DNA from: Orthosia cruda
Taxonomy: Eukaryota > Arthropoda > Insecta > Lepidoptera > Noctuidae
Reading direction: 5' to 3'
DNA length: 64,000 nucleotides
Assembly: GCA_964057195.1 (NCBI GenBank)
Contig: OZ059826.1
Coordinates: 7,812,001 to 7,876,000 of the forward strand
Shown: positions 10,601-18,472 of the stretch, in pieces
Position numbering within the stretch: the first letter of the stretch is position 1
Layout of the letters: each line of letters opens with the position of its first letter
Program-made: the position numbers and the translations under genes
Notes under the pieces: generated by a model
The model's database searches: none
What the model saw: the letters and a program-made list of their open reading frames with translations, nothing else
What the model was told of the DNA's origin: nothing

Positions 10601-13600
10601 TCTCTGAGATTGCATATCTCGCGGTTGTGGAGATTTTTGGCATTTAAAAAGCCTCGGCCTCCACACTTCCGCGGGATATACAATCTCATGACTGACGATC
10701 GTGGGTGATGCATTCGATATGCAGTCAGCAGTGTACGGACCCGCCTATCCAGGGCGTCAAGTTCCGTTTGAGTCCATTTGAGTATGCCGAAAGAGTACAT
10801 CAGCACCGGCATGACCCAACCGTTGAAGGCGCGCACCTTGTTTCCGCCCGAAAGAAGGCTATTGAATACCTTCTTCAGGCGGCCAAAGAAGCGTTCCCTC
10901 AACGATTGCTTCATGTCTATAGTACTGATACCTAACGCTTCCGACATACCCAAATACTTATAGGTTTCGTTTGGAGAGAGGGATCTCAGGTTTATGGAAT
11001 CCGCAAGTTGAATTCCTACGGATTCCACAATCTCCCCTCGCTTTACATGCATGACCGCACATTTGTCCACACCAAACTCCATCCTGATGGCGCTACTAAA
11101 AGTTTCAGTTACCTTTAGTAGCTCCATCAGCTGAAGATTGCTGGGGGCAAAAAGCTTCAAGTCATCCATGTAAAGGAGGTGAGATATAACCTGACCACCT
11201 CTCTTCAACCGATAGCCTAGCCCTGAATTCTCCAGCATCATGCTTAGAGGATTCAAGGCTAGGCAAAACCAAAGTGGACTCAAACTATCGCCCTGGAATA
11301 TACCTCGCTCGATCCTTACAGGTTCGCTATTCCTCTGGATATTTCGACATCCTGGATAGCGAAGGACTGTGCTCCATTGCCTCATACACGACATCAGGAA
11401 GGTGCGTAGAGTTGTATCTATTTTATACAATTCTAGCACCCTCATGAGCCATGTATGCGGCACCGAGTCATAGGCCTTCTTATAATCTATCCAACATGTC
11501 GACAGATCCTTTCGGGAACGCCGAACCTGTTGGCTAATGGCCATATCAATAAGGAGTAGCTCCTTAGTACCGCGGGACCCGTTCCTACATCCATTCTGAG
11601 AGACCGACATGATGGAGTTATTGTCAACATGTTTATTAATTTTTACTCTCAAAATGGATGTAAGAACCTTATAGACCGTTGGTAAACATGTAATTGGTCA
11701 ATTTTTTTTTTTTTTTTTTTTTTTTCTTTATTTGTCTATTTTTTTTTTTTATTATTATTATTATTATTTGTAAAGTTTTTTAACTACTCAGCTCTTAGGC
11801 TGGTTTAAGCTACATTTACGGGCCAAAACCAAGTAAATGCAGCGTGTGGTGTGTTATGAGGAGGGTGTGTTTTGATGTGGACCTGCTTCGTTTTCTTCTA
11901 TTTGCAAGAACTTTCTAACTATACGACATGTATTTAAGATGGCAGCTTTTTGTAAAGTAATATAGAGGGTTTCATTTAGATTTAGCAATTTTAAACTGTG
12001 AAGAAGATGATTTGGGATAACGCCTGTTGTGGAGAGGACTATAGGCACAACATAAACTTTTTCTTGACGCCATATTCTAGTTACCTCATCCTTCAAGTCT
12101 GCGTATTTACTGATTTTTTCGGTTATTGTTTTCTGTATGTTATGTGTGTTGGGAACAGCGATATCTATTAGGTAGGTAATTTTATTTATTTTATCCTGCA
12201 AAGTGATATCCGGTCTATTGTAATGAATTGTCCTATCAGTGAGAATGGCGCGGTCATAGTAAAGTTTATGAGTGTCGTTTTCTAATATGGTTTGTGGTGT
12301 ATAATTATAATAAGGAGTGTTTGCGTCCTGCATAAGTGTGTATTTAACGGCTAATTTTTGATGAATTACGTTTGCCACCTGATTGTGTCTGTGTGTGTAG
12401 TCTGTCTGCGTGAGAGTTGTGCACGCCCCAGTTATGTGCTGGATCGTTTCTGGCTGTAAGTGGCACCTACGACATTTATCGTTTGTAACTGAAGGATCCT
12501 TGATAATATATTTTCGGTAATTTTTTGTGTTAATTATTTGGTCTTGTATCGCAATTATTATTATTATTATTATTATTATTCACTCTTGACTTAAAGACCC
12601 TAGATTGTAGCTATCGGGAAATACAGTCTCCGGCAGGGAATTCCACTCCTTAGCTTTACGCACACAACACACACACGTGACTATTTCATTTGTGACATAA
12701 AACAGAATCACAGAAAAAATATATAACCAGGAAAGACTACAACTTTACACGGTGTGCTTTCTTTTTTGCGAAAGAATCTATTAGCGCCTTAAAGTCCGTC
12801 GCATAGGTAGTTTTGTTTTCAATGGCTAAAAAAGTTTGTTTTCAAACATCTTATATTAAGATTCGATTACTTGATAAAAACCCATGAGATTGTAGGAAAA
12901 GAGGCTTCATTTTCATCACAGGCGCCCCCATGAAACTGCCGCCCGGGGCAAGTGCCCCGATTTGCCCTCCCATAGATCCGGGGCTGCGTTGCATGTCACG
13001 GGTTCGATTCCCACACGGAATAAAATTTACTAACACACCATACAGGAGAAATTACTAGTGTGAGGCAAAGTTTCAATTAAAAAAAAAAAAACTTACCTTC
13101 GATCAGGCCTTCAGTCCAGGTGTCTATTCGATCAAACCAGTCCCGCTCGCTGCCCTCCTGACACAAGATTAATATAGGTCGGTGGATCACCTTGCGAATA
13201 GCTTTCAGGAACATACATACTTGAGTATTCCTATCAAATCTGAGGGGATCATTTACTATCACTCCACATTTTCTCTGCAAAATAAATATTACAATATTAA
13301 TTATTTTATTCATAATTTAAAGAATATCTAGTGAAGAAGTCTTCTCTGTTAAAGGATAGGAGAATTTTACTAATCTAGCTATTTCCCGCGACTTCATCCG
13401 CGTAGCATTAGTCGTTCGAGTAGCCTATTTTTTATATTGCGCAATAATACTGTAGATGTAAAGGCCACTTTACTCGGAGAAATTATTGGTTTGTTGTACA
13501 AAATTTGACTCAATAAAAAATTGCAAATTAAAGCGTAATTTTACGCAAACGGATCCCTAAATTGGCCTATCCAATGATACCCCACACCATGGGATAGACG

Positions 13601-14072
13601 AGAGAAAAAAAAACCCACCACACATTTTTTTTTCTTTGTCTGCGTGATTAAAATGTATATTCCATGCCAAATTATAGCTTTGTAGTACTAAGAATCTCTG
13701 AGCTAAGCTGCGGACGGACAGACGAACACGGCAGAACTGGTTCCTTGTTGATTACGGAACCCTAAAAAGGACCATTCCATGTCAAAATATGCACGAAAAT
13801 ATGAACTATCACTAGTTTTTATTTAGAATATGCAATACCCGGTAAAGAGAGGCTAAGTATACAAAGCATATAATCCAGTCCCTACTTAACACATCCTAGC
13901 CAATCTAAGTATTAGTATAGAATAGGTAGATATTTACATTCAGATACTGCCTGTGGAGAAATCGTATTCCTTCAATGAAGTGTTGTGGTATTCTGCAGTG
14001 GTCAATGTAAACGCAATTCTCATCGCCCTGCGAGAGGTACAGCCGGTCAATTATGTCATATTTGCGGATCAT
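4623..14072 (-). CDS. Degenerate SNF2-like (pseudo-helicase N-lobe) protein with Ser/Thr-rich tail
   Basis: Exons in coding order are 13938-14072, 13097-13274, 7509-7705, 6393-6572 and 4623-6107. All junctions are GT-AG and the phases join without a break into 724 residues. In-frame stops precede the ATG. Residues 1-230 can be laid along a SNF2 N-lobe of the ERCC6L2/RAD26 kind: an entry segment ending GIRFLHRQY, then motif I at 49-64, motif II at 141-144 and a segment ending IVLRR. The motif-I GKT reads D59-R60-N61, and the DEAH box reads DGDQ. ATP hydrolysis is therefore not expected. There is no second RecA lobe. The final exon (231-724) is rich in Ser and Thr, with six 10-residue repeats (306-365), a basic run (406-422) that could be a nuclear signal, and VIEIIELSDE (495-504), which fits a SUMO-interacting motif. 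Intron 2 is 5.4 kb of nested transposons. Exon structure is solid; family assignment is by motif only. Confidence 0.78.
5701..5880 (-). repeat. Coding minisatellite, six 30-bp units
   Basis: Six consecutive 30-base units run exactly from 5701 to 5880. In the gene on the minus strand they encode six versions of a decapeptide of the form TVSSSTAGCT. The two units nearest the low-coordinate end replace the cysteine and carry SPS instead of SSS. The unit length keeps the frame, so copy number can change without breaking the protein. Confidence 0.9.
6683..6737 (+). repeat. Fragment of the 'gagtcggactcgcgcac' lepidopteran repeat
   Basis: This is a 5' fragment of the family seen at greater length at 8424-8713 and 33705-33967. 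It starts 'actggccaagtgtgagtcgg' and breaks off soon after 'gggttccgtac'. It lies in intron 3 of the SNF2-like gene. Confidence 0.65.
7974..8213. mobile_element. 240-bp MITE with 27-bp terminal inverted repeats and TAA duplication
   Basis: Both ends carry a perfect inverted repeat, 7974-8000 against 8187-8213, beginning TGCCCGGTTTACATTATTCC. TAA sits directly outside each end (7971-7973 and 8214-8216), the 3-bp target duplication typical of PIF/Harbinger elements. There is no coding capacity. The interior is largely made of the hexamer TCCAGT and its complement. It lies in intron 3/2 territory just upstream of exon 3 of the SNF2-like gene. Confidence 0.85.
8424..8713 (+). repeat. 'gagtcggactcgcgcac' lepidopteran repeat, long copy
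   Basis: It starts 'accggccaagtgcgagttgg' and ends 'tacggaaccctaaaaag'. It is homologous along its length with 33705-33967, except that the region 8483-8526 is replaced by a hairpin. Fragments of the same family occur at 6683-6737 and 13690-13768. The family is very common in Lepidoptera; its class is not clear to me. Confidence 0.7.
8483..8526. repeat. Perfect 19-bp hairpin with 6-base loop
   Basis: Arms 8483-8501 and 8508-8526 are perfectly complementary around the loop TTCCAT. The homologous copy at 33705-33967 has no hairpin here, so the second arm was created locally. Confidence 0.85.
8754..8784 (+). repeat. tRNA-derived SINE, 5' half (split by a hAT element)
   Basis: This holds the box-A side of a tRNA-like head, 'ggttggcgcagtagttgagc'. 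It stops at the 8-base target CGTTGCAT (8777-8784), after which the hAT element begins. The sequence resumes after the second CGTTGCAT at 12987-12994. The intact relative is at 58430-58613 on the other strand. Confidence 0.75.
8950..9540 (+). repeat. Dispersed repeat and LINE-like 3' sequence inside hAT copy 1
   Basis: 'acctgatggtaagtgatgat' followed by 'gtagcacgcttgcct' matches, in reverse, the segment at about 37316-37402. A local palindrome built on CCACTGCCAC lies at about 9048-9092. The rest has no recognisable coding sequence. Confidence 0.45.
9688..11697 (-). mobile_element. 5'-truncated RLE-type LINE (R2/R4/Dong group): reverse transcriptase and endonuclease
   Basis: One uninterrupted minus-strand frame runs from the start of the reverse transcriptase (RPITCL-like segment near 11697) to the stop at 9688. 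Visible are the GIFQGDSLSP motif, the catalytic YMDD box, a zinc knuckle CX2CX8HX4C (CRACH...H...C), and a restriction-like endonuclease core with KPD followed 14 residues later by an aspartate. This architecture belongs to non-LTR clades with a C-terminal RLE rather than an N-terminal APE nuclease. The amino-terminal DNA-binding part is missing: homology stops at an A-rich tract (minus strand). There is no premature stop, so the copy is fairly young. Clade Dong/R4 is my preference because of the adjacent TAA repeats. Confidence 0.85.
11751..11768. repeat. (ATT)6 microsatellite at the 3' side of the second RLE LINE
   Basis: Six ATT units follow a T-rich tract (11701-11750). On the minus strand this is (AAT)n immediately beyond the 3' end of the LINE fragment at 11854-12553. 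Confidence 0.9.
11854..12553 (-). mobile_element. Second, diverged RLE-type LINE fragment (zinc knuckle and endonuclease)
   Basis: The minus-strand frame is open from the TAA microsatellite at 12554 to the stop at 11854. It contains CX2CX8HX4C (CRRCH...H...C), then NRPD followed by an aspartate 14 residues on, the same RLE layout as the neighbour at 9688-11697. The two proteins are clearly homologous but well diverged, so these are different elements and not a tandem duplication. The reverse transcriptase is absent. The coding sequence begins exactly at the microsatellite. Confidence 0.8.
12554..12580. repeat. (ATT)9 microsatellite at the 5' side of the second RLE LINE
   Basis: Nine perfect ATT units. 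With 11751-11768 it brackets the LINE fragment, as expected for a Dong-like element inserted in a TAA repeat. Confidence 0.9.
12995..13091 (+). repeat. tRNA-derived SINE, 3' half with A tail
   Basis: Continues the SINE broken at 8784. It has box B 'gggttcgattcccac', then the tail 'acaggagaaattactagtgt' shared with the SINE at 58430-58613, and an A run at about 13079-13091. The A run ends four bases before the splice donor of exon 2 of the SNF2-like gene (donor GT on the minus strand at 13095-13096). Confidence 0.8.
13690..13768 (+). repeat. 3' end of the 'gagtcggactcgcgcac' repeat
   Basis: It carries 'ggacggacagacgaacacgg' and ends 'ttacggaaccctaaaaagg', matching the 3' end of the copy at 8424-8713. 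Lies in intron 1 of the SNF2-like gene. Confidence 0.6.
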
Positions 14073-14980
14073 TATGGATTATTATTAACAATTGTAGCTG
14101 AAATAAAGATAATAAAATACTTTATTTATTCTCTCAACATTACAAACAGGGCAGAGTTTAGTAAACTCAACATACGGATGATGAGTCCAAAGACTGGTAT
14201 ATTATGAATTGGTTGTTTAGAGTACTTAATAACTAGTTTTTTTTTTTAAAGAGGGTGTATGTTGATTTAGATGTGTGTATAATGTGTGGGAGAGTCAATG
14301 AGAGTGAGGGTTGGTGACAGTGTGTCTTAATTAGAGAATACAATCCCCAGCATGTTTTTGAACAAACACGACTATCTCGGGGTTAGACTTTGTGGTTTCT
14401 AATTGGGCTCAAATAAAATAAATCACTAAAGAAATTTGTTATATTTTGTTTTATAATATTTTTGCACAACAAAATTTATGTAAGAAAAACAAATAAAAAA
14501 TTAAGAATTTGGTAAATACAATCACAGAAATACAAATTTGGATACTTTTTTTATTTCACTTCACAAGTTTGTTTTGTAGTGTATTGCTAACATAAGCAGC
14601 AGCTGAAGACGGTCGCTCTGGTTCACACTGGTTGGAGGAATAGACAATAGATTTCGTTTTAAGTTAGATGTGATTGCTTTTTTATTAGATTTAGATTAGA
14701 ATGCAGGTTTTTAAAAGAGAAAATCACTGCAGCATATTTAAAAGACTATTCTACCTGGTTTTACAGCCCAAAAGAAGTGACAGCTCTTTTCCATGTACAA
14801 TCTTCAAATATTTTTGAAATAGTAGGTATACTGTTTAATTTTCCAAAACTGTTTGTGGCAATCCCAAAAACCCCGAGAAGAAACAAGTACAGTCTGAAAA
14901 GTTCACAGTCAGAACACGGACGGGATCTCAGGATTGTATTCTCTAGTCCTGAAGTTAGGACACTGTATTACTATAGTGAT
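14073..14980. other. Upstream flank of the SNF2-like gene
   Basis: In-frame stops precede the ATG at 14072. An acceptor-like tttcag lies about 25 bases upstream on the minus strand, so a 5' untranslated exon may exist further up. No promoter element could be fixed. Confidence 0.35.
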
Positions 14981-14984
14981 GTTT

Positions 14985-15070
14985 ATATCATCATCATATC
15001 AGCCAAAAGACGTCTACTGCTGGACATAGGCCTCCCCCAAGCATCGCCACATAGATCGGACCCTTGTTTC
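14985..15070 (-). mobile_element. RTE-type LINE 3' end
   Basis: On the minus strand the segment reads 'ccagcagtagacgtcttttg' followed by ATGATGATG, the tail seen at the end of the long RTE element (62190-62237). Only the 3' end is present. A similar plus-strand tail is at about 15391-15432. Confidence 0.65.
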
Positions 15071-16097
15071 TCTCAATCTGTGTCATTAGTCAAATCAAGA
15101 AATCAAGAATATACAACATGAACTTTGTTTCTAGTTTAAGGCATAAAATGTGGCATTGACAAGCCATAACAATTCAAGGTCATAGGTCATCATTGACATA
15201 GAATCTTTGTATCTTGAGTTCATCATGGAATTTATTAGGATTTAAATAAAGCAGGATCTTAGATATTTACAAGTTGGAGTTTCACTTCTTTAGGCCAGTA
15301 GGATAGTACCTTGCTGCTACTGCCTACTGGTAATGTTTTGTGCAAGCTAGGATATAGTTTAGCATATACAGTTTTCCTACTCTGTGCCTGTGTTCCAGCA
15401 ATGGGAAAATTAATAGGCTGATGATGACTTTTCCTACTATATATAACAGGTATAAAATAGTCTGGGCTTAAATTTGAAGGTAAAAAACATAATGTTCATT
15501 AATATGTTAATAAATACAACACTTACAGTGAATGTTGGTTTACGATGGAAGGTTTTGATTCAATCTATTTAAAATAGATAGCGTCATGATTAAAATGTAA
15601 AGCATTTCTAAATAAAATAGGGCCACAAACACTGATACACTTGTTTTGTGTACCTCTATGTCTTCAAACTCTTGCATGATGTGCCTGTTACGATAAACAT
15701 GATCCCAAAACATGGACACAGATTTAAAAAAATTAAAACGACTAACACTTGTTTACACACTGTAAATACACATACGACTAGTTTAGTTCTCTTTGCATCA
15801 TAAATACAGGCGGAAATGCAAATTAATTCATTTAAACAGCAAATAAATGCGTACACAACAAACTTGTTATCATTCAGAATAACATTTTACATTGACAAAT
15901 TAAAATGTTATCTAAAGACTTGCGAACTAAGTGAAGTTTCTGACATTTTGAGGTCTATTTAATTCAGTAGTGTTATACTTTGACAGTCCGCCCATTAATT
16001 CTCGAATCCTGTTGACGTTGACGCTTGACGGGACGCTATTTTAGGCAGGCAAAAGCAAAAAAGCTATACTGCCGACTTAGTATCATGCGGCGGCGGC

Positions 16098-17792
16098 GTA
16101 ATTACCAAAGACCTTATACTTCTTACTACTAGACTGTGCACTATGGCGCAAAAACCGGTCCGAGCGAGAGGGCTCCCTTTGGTAGTGTGTCCCTTTCTAA
16201 TGAGGTGACCATGACGAAACAGAACACGGGACAAATTGATTGTAAAAACGACAGTTTAAGTATTCCGATATGTTGATGCTACCTAACTGCGCTACCTAAA
16301 CCTACCTAATTTATATTTAGGATAAAAATAAGTTTTTATTTTTTTTGGTATCTGCATCACTAACCGTATGGTGTCGGGCGTAGGAAGAATTTCACCATCC
16401 CATGTTTGCCCGTGGGTGTCGTAAGAGGTGACTAAGGAAAAACCAGAGAATGGGCAGCAGCGTTCTCTGTGCATTTGTAACAACCATACTGCGATCACCA
16501 ACCCGCCTGCAAAGCACCCCCCATGAATAGCACAAATAAAACATAGTTATATATATACATACCCCGTTGCCCGGCAGCCTGTACCCTCGACTACGGTAGC
16601 GGTAGAGGTTACGGTATGGCAAGGGGTGCTAAGAATCCCGGACGAGATCCGGCTACCCCAACTAATACCGACGACTGGACCTGGCAACGTACAACACGTG
16701 CACACTCCGGACCGACGAAAATATCACCGAACTCGAAGAGGAATTGAGCAGCTTACGATGGAGTATTAAAGGGTTATGGAGTATTTAAGGGGTATTAAGG
16801 GCGAAGATAAGGGGAGGACACAATAATCCTCAAATCTCAAGTCTCTTCAAGTTTCATTCTTCAAGACCATCATTGTGGGATCGAGGGGTGAAATTAAATG
16901 GTTAGTTGCTTGAAAACTTGTTTATTTTAGTGAAATCAGATACAACTTAATAAAAAACTTAAATAACACGTCTGTCTCGTTCGTCGTTCCTTGCACAGCT
17001 CGCCATCTTTTCATTCTCTCTCCATCCCTTTCACTCTGATACCTTTCACTCACACCTACGGATACGTTCGTTACACTCAAAACTCATCCCACATAGATTG
17101 GAACAAAAAGCTCTCTGATCCTACTCTCAAGCTCATGAAGGAGAGGCGTTAGATGACCCTGTAGTCTTCTGACGGTGCTTTGAAATACCAGCAGCTAAAT
17201 ATACCTCAAAGGATCTCTATGATTTCACACATTGTCCAGTTGTGTAGACAGTTGAGAAATAAAACTACACCAATTGTTGCGTATTCCATTAGGAATCAAT
17301 TTGCAAATAATTTGAACAGCCGCTGAATTCCACTCGAACAAAGTCCAACAAAAAATCCGCAAACCTGGTGGTCCTACATTTAGTATTACCATGCCCAAAC
17401 ATTTAAAAGTACTACTCTTGCTCAGTATTAATGAACATTTTTTTAAATACAACGAATTGAGTCAATATAGGAACTGTAGAAATATGTATATACTTCTCTA
17501 GAAATATGTAAATACGTGTTAAAGTCTATGAATTGTTCGTTTTGGTATAACATAAAAAGAAAATATAAAATTTTGTACCATTTCTACCAAACCCAATAAT
17601 TAGTTGAGCTAGCAATATGTCAGACAAGGACACACTACCAGCGGAAACCCTCTCGCCAGGACCGCTTTTGGTTAGCTACCGCTTATAAGGAAATAGCTAA
17701 CCTAGGTGTATGATAATAGATTTCATTTTAGCTTAACAAAATATTTTGGTACACAGTCTAGTAGTAAGAAGTATAAGGTCTTTGGTAATTAC
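16098..17792. mobile_element. 1.7-kb foldback-type element with perfect 41-bp terminal inverted repeats
   Basis: Arms 16098-16138 and 17752-17792 are exact reverse complements, beginning GTAATTACCAAAGACCTTAT. A second, imperfect block of complementarity follows inside each end, around 'ggtagtgtgtcc' on the left and 'ggacacactacc' on the right. No transposase is encoded. The interior holds a decayed RTE (16364-17210). Target duplication was not identified. Confidence 0.8.
16364..17210 (+). pseudogene. Decayed RTE-type LINE 5' half, internally deleted
   Basis: Sequence from 16364 to about 16850 follows the start of the long RTE at 59062 nearly base for base at first ('ggtagcggtagaggttacgg'). 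A shorter block at 17101-17210 matches the later segment around 60330-60420 ('ctcatgaaggagaggcgtta'). The middle is replaced by unrelated sequence and the frame is broken by many stops. Confidence 0.75.
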
Positions 17793-18349
17793 AGACACAC
17801 AGAAAAACAATTATACAGACGCCATAAAAGGTCTCGCACCGTCACAATTTATTGCAATCAGATAAGTAGGTATTAGGTTTTAAAAAAAGTAAGTAATTCA
17901 CGGCCGTAAGAAATATGTATTTACAACGAAGTATTACGTTTATAAAATCATGAACGTATTTATTTAAAATCTCCCTTACAAATACAATGGTATCGATACA
18001 TCGTATTCGATCTAAGTATATTTAACTAGCTGCCCGCCCCGGCTTTGCTCTGGTTAATATTTTTATAGTACGAGACTTTACCACACATGATTCCATTCCC
18101 GGATGTACCTACTTCTTTTCTTTATGTTCTCCTACTATTTTGAGAATCACCCACTCATGATTCCAGCCCCATTCGTAGTAGTTGGCGTTCTGTAGTGTCT
18201 GTCTGAAGAAAGTATTTATTCCACCAGAATGCGTGGGTGTGGGTTACAGTACGCTGAATCGAGATGTCATCATGACGAAGGTGGATGGAGCTAACGGTCA
18301 GGCGCCATTGTGAAGAAAATAAAATCTTAAATATCCAAAAATAAATTCA

Positions 18350-18355
18350 TTTAAT
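18350..18355 (-). terminator. Polyadenylation signal (ATTAAA) of the enoyl-CoA hydratase gene
   Basis: The ATTAAA variant hexamer lies on the minus strand about 118 bases after the stop codon at 18473-18475. No AATAAA is nearer. Confidence 0.45.
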
Positions 18356-18472
18356 GTAAACAAAATACAAACTGGATAACAGGTATTCTGGATCTACTGT
18401 GATTATAGCACCTTCTCTTATATTATACGGGAAACATGATCAAGTATAGAGTATATAAAAATCATAACAAAA

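Larger units (their letters stand above)
8785..12986. mobile_element. hAT-type non-autonomous element, copy 1, expanded by internal insertions
   Basis: The ends are CAGCCCCGGATCTA and its exact reverse complement. CGTTGCAT flanks both sides (8777-8784 and 12987-12994), a perfect 8-bp target duplication as expected for hAT. Element sequence proper is 8785 to about 8932 and about 12683 to 12986; both match copy 2 at 43397-45182. The 3.7 kb between is later insertion: a dispersed repeat and two LINE fragments. No hAT transposase was found, so it is a defective passenger of an autonomous hAT. Confidence 0.88.

Noticed and set aside
9688..11652. Large intact minus-strand open frame as a host gene
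   Set aside because: It has reverse transcriptase, zinc-knuckle and RLE endonuclease motifs; it is a retrotransposon inside a hAT element.
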